From the NCBI GenBank assembly GCA_018139225.1, contig JAGSNX010000004.1, positions 186,001-250,000 on the forward strand: a stretch of 64,000 nt of DNA, written 5' to 3'. A program made the translations under genes and the position numbers. The notes under the pieces were generated by a model that was not told the DNA's origin, searched no databases, and was given only the letters and a program-made list of their open reading frames with translations. Shown one piece after another: positions 37,866-46,161 of this stretch (its first letter is position 1; each line of letters begins with the position of its first letter). The DNA is from Microvirga sp. SRT01. Its GTDB lineage: Bacteria; Pseudomonadota; Alphaproteobacteria; Sphingomonadales; Sphingomonadaceae.

Positions 37866-38615
37866 GTGACGAAACCTTTCCTCGCCGGACTGGGTCTGCT
37901 CATGTTGGCCGCAGGTCCGGCGGCTGCGCAGGACGCCTATATGTCACTGATGGATTTCTCGACGCAGAGTCAGGCACTGACCAGCAGCGTCATCGACGGC
38001 CTGTCGGTCGAGGAAACCGCGCGTGGCGAGCGGCGTGGTCGATCAGCCCGGGCATCGACACCGCGCCAGCGCGCCGCCAGGACCAGCGCCGCCACGCCCC
38101 GAGCGTCCGATGCGCGGCTGCCGTTCGTCAGCACGCCCGCGTCCCGGAAGCGCGCCGTCGACGCCTATCTTGCCGGGGTGGCCCGCAGCAGCCCCAAGGA
38201 AGCGGCGGCGATCACCGCAGGATTTCAGGGGCGCGACATCACGGGCGAGATGCAGGCGGCGATGCGCAAGCCCGGGCTCGACGCGAACGACACCGCCGAC
38301 ATCATGGCGACCTTCCTCGCGATCGGGTGGGAGACGATCACGGGAGGCGACGCGACACAGGCGCAGATGAAGGGGCTGCGGCGTCAGGTCGCGGGCAACC
38401 TCCTCGTCAATCCCGCCATGAAGAACCCGGACACACGGACCCGCGTCGGCGAGGAACTGAAGGTCTCCGCCTTCGCGGTCGGCACTTCCGCCGCAGCCGC
38501 CAAGCGCGACGGGCGGCTGGAGTCGTTCCGGCGTGGTATCGCGCGATTCTACCGCCAACAGACCGGGCTCGACCTTGCCCGGCTGCGCATGACGCCGGCG
38601 GGGCTGGTGCCGTAG
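37866..38615 (+). CDS. Secreted protein of unknown function
   Basis: A 249-residue protein with a Sec signal peptide (1-22, ending AAAQ). Residues ~50-85 are Arg/Ala/Ser-rich and probably disordered; the remaining ~160 residues are a helical domain with SPKEAAAITAGFQGRD and FRRGIARFYRQQTGLDL. The shape resembles DUF6683-type proteins, at low certainty. GTG start after AGGGGA. The preceding 143-nt gap has no other gene. The function cannot be stated. Confidence 0.65.
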   Translation: MTKPFLAGLGLLMLAAGPAAAQDAYMSLMDFSTQSQALTSSVIDGLSVEETARGERRGRSARASTPRQRAARTSAATPRASDARLPFVSTPASRKRAVDAYLAGVARSSPKEAAAITAGFQGRDITGEMQAAMRKPGLDANDTADIMATFLAIGWETITGGDATQAQMKGLRRQVAGNLLVNPAMKNPDTRTRVGEELKVSAFAVGTSAAAAKRDGRLESFRRGIARFYRQQTGLDLARLRMTPAGLVP

Positions 38616-38721
38616 GCCGAGGAGCCTCTAACCTGCATCAAGTTATTGATTTTACATGGACATTTGCGAAGGCCGAGACGTTCGGGGGGTTGGTTCAACA
38701 CTGCACGATAAGGAGCGCCGC

Positions 38722-39243
38722 ATGGCCACCCTCCCCAACGACGTCGTCCAATCGCTGTTCGTCACCGGCCTGAAGAACGTCCACGGCGTCGAACATCAGG
38801 CGCTGGCGCTGATCGACCGCCAACTCGACCATCTCGCGGATTATCCGGAGGTCGAAGACGCGCTCCGCCGCCACCGCGGCGAAACCGAGCAGCAGATCCA
38901 GCGCGTCGAGGAAATCCTGTCCGGCTTCGGAGAGACGCATTCGGCGGTAAAGGATTTCGCGCTCTCGATCTCCGGCAACCTCGCCGCGCTGGCGCATGTG
39001 TTCGCGCCCGACGAAATCCTGAAGAACAGCTTCGCCAACTACGCGTTCGAGAATTTCGAGGCAGCGAGCTACACGTCGCTGATCGCGCTGGCGGAGGCGG
39101 GCAGCTTCGGTGGACCGACCGCGCTGTTGCAGACGTCGCTGCGGGAGGAACAGGCGATGGCCGCCTGGATCGACGAGCACAACGCACCATTGACGCTGAA
39201 ATACGCCGCCCGCCGTGCCGCCGGGGAGACGGCCAGCCATTGA
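38722..39243 (+). CDS. YciE/YciF-family (DUF892) ferroxidase-like protein
   Basis: A 173-residue four-helix protein of the DUF892 family: Glu/His residues that can form a di-iron site occur in VHGVEHQALAL, HRGETEQQIQRVEEIL and SLREEQAMAAWIDEH. Members are stress-induced in many bacteria. The start at 38722 follows AAGGAG; an upstream in-frame ATG at 38656 is less likely. The stop codon overlaps the TTG start of the patatin gene, implying coupled translation. Confidence 0.85.
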   Translation: MATLPNDVVQSLFVTGLKNVHGVEHQALALIDRQLDHLADYPEVEDALRRHRGETEQQIQRVEEILSGFGETHSAVKDFALSISGNLAALAHVFAPDEILKNSFANYAFENFEAASYTSLIALAEAGSFGGPTALLQTSLREEQAMAAWIDEHNAPLTLKYAARRAAGETASH

Positions 39244-40313
39244 GCGACACCCCTACGCGCCATGATCTGGCGCTGGCCCTCAGCGGCGGCAACGCGCTGG
39301 GGGCCTATCATGGCGGCGTTTACGAGGCGCTGCACGACCGCGGACTGGAGCCGGACCGGGTGGCGGGTGCCTCGGCCGGCGCGATCGTCGGGGCGCTGAT
39401 CTGCGGCAATCGTCGCGATGAGCGGCTGGCGGCGCTGAGATCGTTCTGGCGGCCGGCATCCGGACCGCCTCTTTTCACGGCGGCCGAGACGCTGCGCCGG
39501 TCCGCCGCGGCGGCCACCGCGGCGGCGGCCGGACGGCCCGGCCTGTTCACACCGCGCGCCATGACGATGAACATGGAGCCGCCCAGCCTTTACGACACCG
39601 CACCCCTCGCGCGCTCGCTGGAGCAGTCGATCGACCTCGACCGCCTGAATAGCGGATCGCCACGGTTCACCGCGACGGCGGTCGATCTCGAAAGCGGCGA
39701 GGACGTAATGTTCGACACCGCGCATGATCCGCTGTCGATCGCGCATCTGCGGGCGAGTTGCGCGCTGCCGCCGGCGTTTCCGCCGCAATGGATCGGGGGT
39801 CGCCTGATCGCGGATGCGGGCGTCTCCGCCAACCTGCCGCTCGATGCGGTCCTCGCAGATTCCGCGAAACGACCCTTGCTCTGCATCGCGATCGACCTGT
39901 TGCCCCTCCACCGGCCCGCCCCCACGACGGTGACCGAAGCCGCCGAGCGCATGCAGGACCTGATCTTCGCGACGCAAAGCCGACGGGCGATCGCCGCGTG
40001 GCAAGCGGTGTTCGACGAACGCACGCGACGCGGCGATGCTGCGTCGGTGACGCTGCTGCACATCGCCTATACGGATCAGGACGAGGAGGTGGTCGGCAAG
40101 GCGTTCGATTTCTCGCCTGAATCGGTGCGCGCTCGCTGGCTGTCGGGGCAGCGCGACATGCAGCGGGCGCTCGCCGATCTCGACGCCGGCCGCATCGCGA
40201 TCGGGGAGCCGGGGCTGACTGTCTACGCGGCCGACCCGGCGGCATCCGGTCCGCCGTTTCTGCGAAGGGTTCGTTACGATCTCGCCCCGCGGCCATTTCG
40301 CCCTGCAGGGTAA
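39240..40313 (+). CDS. Patatin-like phospholipase
   Basis: A 357-residue enzyme of the patatin family. The oxyanion loop reads LSGGNALGAYHGGV, the nucleophile Ser45 lies in GASAGAIVG, and the dyad Asp lies in LIADAGVSANLP. It hydrolyses acyl lipids, probably in the cytoplasm or at the inner face of the membrane. The start is TTG at 39240 (the nucleotides ATTGA run across the DUF892 stop), so translation is coupled; no separate ribosome-binding site is needed. Substrate unknown. Confidence 0.88.
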   Translation: MSDTPTRHDLALALSGGNALGAYHGGVYEALHDRGLEPDRVAGASAGAIVGALICGNRRDERLAALRSFWRPASGPPLFTAAETLRRSAAAATAAAAGRPGLFTPRAMTMNMEPPSLYDTAPLARSLEQSIDLDRLNSGSPRFTATAVDLESGEDVMFDTAHDPLSIAHLRASCALPPAFPPQWIGGRLIADAGVSANLPLDAVLADSAKRPLLCIAIDLLPLHRPAPTTVTEAAERMQDLIFATQSRRAIAAWQAVFDERTRRGDAASVTLLHIAYTDQDEEVVGKAFDFSPESVRARWLSGQRDMQRALADLDAGRIAIGEPGLTVYAADPAASGPPFLRRVRYDLAPRPFRPAG

Positions 40314-40317
40314 GCGA

Positions 40318-41400
40318 TCAAGCGTCGAACAGGGGTAGCCCGGCGGCATCCCGATCGGCGGGATCCTCGAAGTTGGACACGGTGACGCCGACCAGGCGAA
40401 TGCCGGTTTCGGGCGGGTAGATCGACCGGATCAGGTCGAGGCTGGCGGCACGCAGGGTCGCGTGATCGGCCACGGCACCCATCTGGCTGCGGCTGCGGGT
40501 GATCTGGCGAAAGTCGCGGAACTTGACCTTCACCGTCACGGTGCGGCCGAACATCCGCGCCTTCTCGCACCACGCCCAGACATCGTCCGCCATGCGCAGG
40601 ACGCCCGCCTCGATCTCGGCCGGCTCGGTCAGGTCGCGATCGAAGGTGGTTTCCGACCCCGACGACTTGCGTACGCGATCGGGATTGACCGGCCGGTCGT
40701 CCTCACCGCGCGCGATCGCGTGATACCAGCCCGCCGAACTGCCGAAATGCCGTTCAAGGAAGTCGAGCGACTTCGCGCGCAGGTCGGCCCCCGTCTCGAT
40801 CCCCAGCCGCTTCATCTTCGCCGCCGTCACCGGGCCGACGCCGTGGAACCTCGATACCGGCAGCGTCTCTACCCAATCAGCCCCCATGTCGGGCGTCACC
40901 GCGAACTGGCCGTTCGGCTTGCGGTGATCGGACGCCAGCTTCGCGAGAAACTTGTTGTACGAGATACCCGCCGACGCGGTCAGCCCCGTCTCCTCCAGAA
41001 TGCGCGCGCGGATCGCCTTGGCGGTGGCCCAGGCGGTCGGCAGCCCCGCCAGGTTTGCGGTCACGTCCAGATACGCCTCGTCCAGCGACAGGGGCTGGAT
41101 CACCGGCGTGAACTCCGCGAAGATCGCGTGGATCTGCCGCGACACCGTGCGGTACACGTCGAACCGGGGCGGTACGAAGATCAGGTCCGGGCATCGACGC
41201 TGCGCCGTCACCGACGGCAGCGCGGACTTCACCCCGAACGCGCGCGCCTCGTAACTCGCCGCCGCGACCACGCCGCGCGCCGCGCCATGCCCGACCGCGA
41301 CGGGCTTGCCGCGCAGCGACGGATCGTCGCGCTGCTCCACGGAGGCGAAGAAGGCGTCCATGTCGACATGGATGATCTTGCGTACCGATCCGTTGGGCAT
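40318..41400 (-). CDS. dinB: DNA polymerase IV
   Basis: A 360-residue Y-family polymerase that bypasses lesions during the SOS response. Catalytic residues are present: HVDMDAFFASVEQR (Asp13, Asp15) and SLDEAYLDV (Asp107, Glu108); the helix-hairpin-helix GVGPVTAAKMKRLGI and the little finger follow. A LexA box lies 22 nt upstream of the ATG. It follows the MscS-type gene by 45 nt on the same strand, but the LexA box implies its own promoter. Confidence 0.96.
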   Translation of the reverse strand: MPNGSVRKIIHVDMDAFFASVEQRDDPSLRGKPVAVGHGAARGVVAAASYEARAFGVKSALPSVTAQRRCPDLIFVPPRFDVYRTVSRQIHAIFAEFTPVIQPLSLDEAYLDVTANLAGLPTAWATAKAIRARILEETGLTASAGISYNKFLAKLASDHRKPNGQFAVTPDMGADWVETLPVSRFHGVGPVTAAKMKRLGIETGADLRAKSLDFLERHFGSSAGWYHAIARGEDDRPVNPDRVRKSSGSETTFDRDLTEPAEIEAGVLRMADDVWAWCEKARMFGRTVTVKVKFRDFRQITRSRSQMGAVADHATLRAASLDLIRSIYPPETGIRLVGVTVSNFEDPADRDAAGLPLFDA

Positions 41401-41421
41401 GACTGGCCTATAGCAACATCG

Positions 41422-41436
41422 GAACGGACAGGGAAC
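41422..41436 (-). promoter_or_regulatory. LexA box upstream of dinB
   Basis: On the minus strand the sequence reads GTTCCCTGTCCGTTC, an exact GTTC-N7-GTTC, the alphaproteobacterial LexA-binding consensus. A TATAGG hexamer between the box and the start could be the -10. This fits SOS control of DNA polymerase IV. Confidence 0.85.
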
Positions 41437-41445
41437 GCCGCTTTA

Positions 41446-43896
41446 TCAGCTGATTGGGTCGTGGTGGCCTTGCTCGTCGTCGCGCCGATGCGCCGGCAGC
41501 AACTGAAGCTGCTGCGGCACCGTGCCCACATCGATATGCTCCTCCGCCAGCCGTTGCAGGATCATCATCAGCGCACTGCTGCGCGCCGGGTAGGAGGTCC
41601 GCGGGCTGGAGGTGTGGGCGAAGCAGTTGAACAGGATGCGGCCGTCGACGATGTTGTCGATGAAGGCGACTGGTGGGGGTTCGTCGAGGATCGTCGGTTC
41701 CGCCGCGAACACGTCGAGTACGATCTGGCGGATACGCTGGGGTTCGACGTTGAGCGGGACGGAGAACTGCACCTGCAACCGGCCCAGCGCGTTCGACATC
41801 GTCTTGTTCAGCACCGTCTTGGTGATGAGTTCCGAATTCGGCACGATCAGCGTCGAATGGTCCGCAAGCTCGATCTCGGTCGAGCGCACGCTGATGCGCT
41901 TCACGTCGCCCTCGTCGGTGCCGATGCGAACGAGATCGCCGATCTTCACCGGCCGCTCGGCGAGCAGGATCAGGCCGGACACGAAGTTCTGCGTGATCGC
42001 CTGCAAGCCGAAGCCGATGCCGACCGACAGCGCCGACAGCAGCAGTGCGATCCGCTCCATGCCGATGCCGAGCGAGGCGAGCCCCCACAGGACCGCCAGG
42101 ATGATGGCGATGTACCGGGCGATCATCGCGAACGAATTGCGCGCGCTGACATCCATCGCCGTCGTCGGCAGGTAACGGTCGTTCAGCCAGCGCAGGAACA
42201 GCCTTGCCAGCGCCAGTCCGACGACCAGCACGACGACGGCGCGGATGATCGCGCCGGGCGAGATACTGACATCGCCCACGGTGATGCCGCTCGCGACGGT
42301 GCCGAAGCGCTCGACGGTGCTGTCCACGCCCGAACCGAACGGCGTCAACAGCATGACGATCGCGACCAGCGCCAGCCCGAGCCGTAGCGCTCCGGACATG
42401 AGTACGCCGAACTGGTCGATCGCACTCGGCCGGATGCCGACGCCGCGCGCCAATACATGGCCGGTGCGGCTGTCGGCGGAGAACACCGTCGTGACGACAT
42501 CGTCGACGAAGGCGAGCAACAGGTAGAAGGTACCGATGACGATCGCCAGCCACTCGATCGCGATCCGGGTCAGGAACAGGCTGAACGTCGTATACCCGAT
42601 CAGCAGCGCCCCGGCGCTGGCCAGCGTCACCAGCCACACGACCAGCGTGATGACGCCGACCCCTGCTCGTGCCGCGCCCGCGCCGCTGACCGCCGGCGCT
42701 TCGGTCGCGACGGCCTGCGCCTCCGCTTCGGCGCGCGCACGGCTGCGCAGCCGGCCCAGCGTGAACAACAGGCCGCCGATCGCCAGCAGTCTCACCGTGG
42801 CGATCGCCGAATCGGTCACGAAGACGGCGGTCGTGCTCAACCGCATCGCCTCCACCGTCGCCGACAGCAGGATGTCCGCGGACGTCAGGACCGCCAGCAC
42901 CCACACCCACGGCATCAACGCGCGGGCGACCGCGTCGTCGATCGGCAGCAGCCGCCACGATCCCTGGCTGCGCATCAGCAGCGCCCCGCCGAGCGCGCCG
43001 ATGAATGCGCCCATCCCGATCGCGAACAGCGCTGCGCTCAGGATCGGCTCGACGGTCGCGCCCGTCAGGCCGGACCAGCGCAAGCCCTGCGCCACCGCCA
43101 GCGCCGCCAGCGTCGGCAGCGCCGTCCCCGTGACCAGCCGCCACATCGCGTATCCGGTGCGCCGCACCCGGTGGCCGGGCGCGGCACCGATCGCGTAGCG
43201 CCGCCCTGCCTCCCTCAAGGCGATCCTTGCCGGCCAGCCGAGCACCACCGCCACTACAGCGCCGAGCAGCGCGATCCAGCCGCCACCGCCGATCAGGCCC
43301 GTGCCGATATCGGCCATCACCTGTTCCAGCACGCGCGCGACGCGGCCGACATCGCGTGGCGTCGCGTCTACGATCGCCGCCCAGAAACCCGGTGTCAGCG
43401 GCGAAGGATTACGCGTCCTCCAGCTTCGCCCGAGTTCCGCCGCCTGATCCGCCGCGATCCGGTCGGCGAGCTGCTGCGCCTCGACGTTGAGCAACTTGCC
43501 GCGGCGGATCGCGGAGTCGATCGTCGCGCGCCGCTGCGCCAGCAGCTTGCGCTGCGCGGCGATGTCCGGCGCGTCGACGATACCGGGCGTCACCGGGCCG
43601 ATCTCCGCGATCTTGGCATCGACCAGCGCCATCTGCGCGTCCAGCGTCGTGCCCGCGTCGGCGGCGGTGGCGCGCACCGCCGACAGGCGATCGGTCAGCG
43701 CGGCGCGATCCTCGCGTGTGTCGACGGTGTCGGCGGCACGCTCGACCGCGCGCACCTCGTTCGACGCCGTCGACAGGTGGGTGACCACGCCACCGACCGG
43801 ATCCTCGGTCTGCGCAGCCAGCGGCGAGGCCACGAGCAGCGCGGCGATCAGCCACGTTAGAAGCGCAGCGACGAGAAGGTTGGAACGACGAAACAC
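41446..43896 (-). CDS. MscS-family mechanosensitive channel with DUF3772 N-terminus
   Basis: An 816-residue inner-membrane protein. The signal (1-28) is followed by a periplasmic, helical DUF3772-like region (~30-200), a set of hydrophobic helices and the MscS pore core ALSVGIGFGLQAITQNFVSG, with SGLILLAERPVKIGD and the cytoplasmic beta/alpha domain after it. It opens on membrane tension to release solutes. The start is GTG at 43896 (AAGGAG seven nt upstream). It follows the TPP enzyme by 47 nt, probably as one operon. Confidence 0.9.
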   Translation of the reverse strand: MFRRSNLLVAALLTWLIAALLVASPLAAQTEDPVGGVVTHLSTASNEVRAVERAADTVDTREDRAALTDRLSAVRATAADAGTTLDAQMALVDAKIAEIGPVTPGIVDAPDIAAQRKLLAQRRATIDSAIRRGKLLNVEAQQLADRIAADQAAELGRSWRTRNPSPLTPGFWAAIVDATPRDVGRVARVLEQVMADIGTGLIGGGGWIALLGAVVAVVLGWPARIALREAGRRYAIGAAPGHRVRRTGYAMWRLVTGTALPTLAALAVAQGLRWSGLTGATVEPILSAALFAIGMGAFIGALGGALLMRSQGSWRLLPIDDAVARALMPWVWVLAVLTSADILLSATVEAMRLSTTAVFVTDSAIATVRLLAIGGLLFTLGRLRSRARAEAEAQAVATEAPAVSGAGAARAGVGVITLVVWLVTLASAGALLIGYTTFSLFLTRIAIEWLAIVIGTFYLLLAFVDDVVTTVFSADSRTGHVLARGVGIRPSAIDQFGVLMSGALRLGLALVAIVMLLTPFGSGVDSTVERFGTVASGITVGDVSISPGAIIRAVVVLVVGLALARLFLRWLNDRYLPTTAMDVSARNSFAMIARYIAIILAVLWGLASLGIGMERIALLLSALSVGIGFGLQAITQNFVSGLILLAERPVKIGDLVRIGTDEGDVKRISVRSTEIELADHSTLIVPNSELITKTVLNKTMSNALGRLQVQFSVPLNVEPQRIRQIVLDVFAAEPTILDEPPPVAFIDNIVDGRILFNCFAHTSSPRTSYPARSSALMMILQRLAEEHIDVGTVPQQLQLLPAHRRDDEQGHHDPIS

Positions 43897-43943
43897 GGGC
43901 CGCTCCTTACCCGCTCGCACTCGCTGGAGCGACCCCGAACCCG

Positions 43944-45734
43944 TCAGTCCGCCTTCGGATGCCCACCGACCAGCTGGCGCACCGTCTCCATCATCACGCG
44001 ACCGGCACCCTTGTCGCCCTTCGCCATGGACGACATGAACGCCTTTGCCTGCTCGAACGTGACGTGCGGCGGCAGCGGCGCGACCTCCGGATCGGTCTTC
44101 ACCTCCAGCACCACCGGCCGGTCCGCCGCCAGCGCCCTGTCCCACGCAGCACCGAGCTGTTCGGGATCGTCGACGAAGATACCCGTCAGCCCGATCATCT
44201 CCGCGAACTGCGAATAGCGCACGTCGGGAATGTCCTGCGTCGTGGCGAAGCGCGGATTGCCCTCCATCACGCGCTGCTCCCACGTCACCTCGTTCAGGTC
44301 CTCGTTGTTGAAGACGCAGACGATCAGCCGTGGATCGGCCCAGCGTTGCCAGTATTTCTGGACGGTGATGAGCTCCGCCATGTTGTTCATCTGCATCGCC
44401 CCGTCGCCGACCAGCGCCACGACCGGCTTGTGAGGAAACGCGAACTTCGCCGCGATTGCATAGGGGACCGCCGCCCCCATCGACGCCAACCCGCCCGACA
44501 GCGACGATCGCTGCCCCCGCTTCACCTGATAGTCGCGCGCATACCAGTTGGCGCAGGACCCCGAGTCGGACGTGACGATCGCATCGGCGGGAAGGCGCGG
44601 CGACATCTCGTACACGACCCGCTGCGGGTTGACCGGGTTGGCGGCGGCGAACGCCCGCTTCTTCAGCGTCTCGTGCCAGTCGCGCATCCCGTCGACGATC
44701 CCGTCCAGCCAGCCACGATCCGTTTTGCGCTGAAGGAAGGGCAGCAGCGCGCGCAGCGTCTCCGCAGCGCCACCGTGCAGGTTGACCTCCACCGGATAGC
44801 GCAGGCCGAGCATGTCGGCGGCGATGTCGATCTGCACCGCCCGCGCCTGTCCGTCCGCCGGCAGGAACTCCGCCCACGGAAAGCCGGTGCCGATCATCAG
44901 CAGCGTGTCGCACCCCTCCATCATGTCCGACGACGGCTTCGTGCCGAGCAGCCCGATCGACCCGGTGACGAAGGGCAGGTCGTCGGGCAGCACGTCCTTG
45001 CCCAGCAGCGCCTTGGCGACGCCCGCACCCAGCAGGTCGGCGACATGCTCCACCTCCGCCGCCGCTGCGCGCGCGCCCGCGCCGATCAGGATCGCGACCT
45101 TCGACCCGGCGTTCAGCACCTCGGCGGCGCGGCGCAGGTCCGCCTCCTGCGGCACCACCAACGGCCGCGAATAGCCCGGGCCGGAGCGCGTGAAGCCATG
45201 TGCGCGCGCCGGCTCCTCCCACGGCTCGTCCTGCACGTCCTTTGGGAAGATCAGTGCGGTGACGGTGTTGCCCGCGATCGCGACGCGCAGGCCCCGGTCG
45301 ATCAGGTGCCGGATCTGCGCCGGCGCGGCGGCCTCCTGCACGAACGCCGCGACATCGGCGAAAACGCGGTCCAGGTTCAGTTCCTGCTGGTACACCGCCC
45401 CGCGCACCGTCGACTCGGCCTGCCCGCAGATCGCCAGCAACGGCGCATGATCCAGCTTGGCGTCGTACATCCCGGTCAGCATGTGGGTCGCGCCCGGCCC
45501 GCCGGTTGACAGGCACACGCCCAGCTCACCGGTGAACTTCGCATGCGCAGTGGCCATGAACGCCGCCATCTCCTCATGCCGGACCTGGATGAACTCAATG
45601 CCCTCGCCCGCCTTTTCCGCGCGTTGCAGCGCGCCCAGCACGCCGTTGATGCCGTCGCCGGAGTAACCGTAGATCCGCGTTACGCCCCACGCCTTCAGAC
45701 GCTCGACGATGAAGTCGCTGGTCGATTTGCTCAT
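43944..45734 (-). CDS. Thiamine-pyrophosphate-dependent pyruvate oxidase-like enzyme
   Basis: A 596-residue ThDP enzyme with the three-domain layout of pyruvate oxidase/acetolactate synthase: N-terminal PYR domain (Glu55 of VRHEEMAAF activates ThDP), the middle domain, and the PP domain with the metal-binding GDGAMQMNNMAEL and FNNEDLNEV. It resembles PoxB/YdaP-type proteins more than IlvB. The reaction could be oxidative decarboxylation of a 2-oxo acid; the electron acceptor is unknown. It diverges from the RND operon. Confidence 0.88.
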   Translation of the reverse strand: MSKSTSDFIVERLKAWGVTRIYGYSGDGINGVLGALQRAEKAGEGIEFIQVRHEEMAAFMATAHAKFTGELGVCLSTGGPGATHMLTGMYDAKLDHAPLLAICGQAESTVRGAVYQQELNLDRVFADVAAFVQEAAAPAQIRHLIDRGLRVAIAGNTVTALIFPKDVQDEPWEEPARAHGFTRSGPGYSRPLVVPQEADLRRAAEVLNAGSKVAILIGAGARAAAAEVEHVADLLGAGVAKALLGKDVLPDDLPFVTGSIGLLGTKPSSDMMEGCDTLLMIGTGFPWAEFLPADGQARAVQIDIAADMLGLRYPVEVNLHGGAAETLRALLPFLQRKTDRGWLDGIVDGMRDWHETLKKRAFAAANPVNPQRVVYEMSPRLPADAIVTSDSGSCANWYARDYQVKRGQRSSLSGGLASMGAAVPYAIAAKFAFPHKPVVALVGDGAMQMNNMAELITVQKYWQRWADPRLIVCVFNNEDLNEVTWEQRVMEGNPRFATTQDIPDVRYSQFAEMIGLTGIFVDDPEQLGAAWDRALAADRPVVLEVKTDPEVAPLPPHVTFEQAKAFMSSMAKGDKGAGRVMMETVRQLVGGHPKAD

Positions 45735-45822
45735 GCCGAAGTCCTTGGGGTTGTTCGGGACTCAGTACGTCAGGAGAGTCGGGGGGTTCCGGGCGAGCCT
45801 GAATGAGCGATCTGGACACGAA

Positions 45823-45840
45823 ACATACCTGTCGGTACAC
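45823..45840. promoter_or_regulatory. TetR-type operator candidate, site 1
   Basis: ACATACCTGTCGGTACAC contains the dyad ATACC-tgtc-GGTAc. A second dyad with the same spacing lies 48 bp further on. Together they bracket a promoter for the efflux operon and may also control the divergent TPP enzyme gene. Confidence 0.5.
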
Positions 45841-45847
45841 AATGCTA

Positions 45848-45875
45848 TTGACGAACCTGTCACGCCGTTTATATA
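45848..45875 (+). promoter_or_regulatory. Sigma70-like promoter of the RND efflux operon
   Basis: TTGACG (45848-45853) and TATATA (45870-45875) are separated by 16 bp. It is the best-looking promoter in the window. It is oriented toward the efflux genes, with a leader of about 275 nt. The -10 overlaps the second TetR-type dyad. Confidence 0.6.
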
Positions 45876-45887
45876 CCGTTCAGTATA
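45872..45887. promoter_or_regulatory. TetR-type operator candidate, site 2
   Basis: TATACCGTTCAGTATA carries arms TATAC and GTATA separated by 6 nt. It overlaps the promoter's -10 element, so binding would block initiation. Aligned with site 1, both fit ATACCkkTCrGTAy. Confidence 0.55.
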
Positions 45888-46107
45888 GAACGTGACGGCC
45901 CCACCGACCGATCGCGTCCCAGCGTAACGCACGGCCTTCGCGGAGTGGGAGGGCCGGCTTGTCCTTTGCCGGAGCGATCCACGGCGCGCGACTGCGTGGC
46001 CGAACATACCCCTGTGCCGAATTTCATCCGCCACGGACGCCCCGTCGCAACAGGGCCCGCGGGCAACGACCCGCTGTGCCCATCAGACATGATCGAGGGA
46101 GATCATC

Positions 46108-46161
46108 ATGGCCCACCAAAACGTCACCGCCGCCCCTACGCCGAAGGGAAACCGCGCATGA
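46108..46161 (+). CDS. Possible 17-codon leader peptide of the efflux operon
   Basis: ATG at 46108 follows GAGGGAG by 6 nt and opens a frame of 17 codons (MAHQNVTAAPTPKGNRA). Its TGA overlaps the adaptor gene's ATG (ATGA at 46158). Good start signals and coupling suggest a translated leader; it is unverified. The rest of the 423-nt gap 45735-46157 holds the promoter and operators and no other gene. A longer adaptor start at 46089 is an alternative reading of this DNA. Confidence 0.35.
   Translation: MAHQNVTAAPTPKGNRA

Noticed and set aside
38616..38721. EcfG-type stress promoter (GGAAC-N16-CGTT) before the DUF892 gene
   Set aside because: GGAGCC and a GTTA are present, but spacing and bases fit the consensus poorly.
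43897..45516. Extension of the MscS-type channel upstream to 45516
   Set aside because: The extra part runs antisense-out-of-frame through the TPP enzyme gene and is low complexity. The GTG at 43896 has a good ribosome-binding site and starts a signal sequence.
45762..46034. 90-codon minus-strand frame in the efflux promoter gap
   Set aside because: No ribosome-binding site or recognisable domain, and it runs through the promoter and operator-like dyads.
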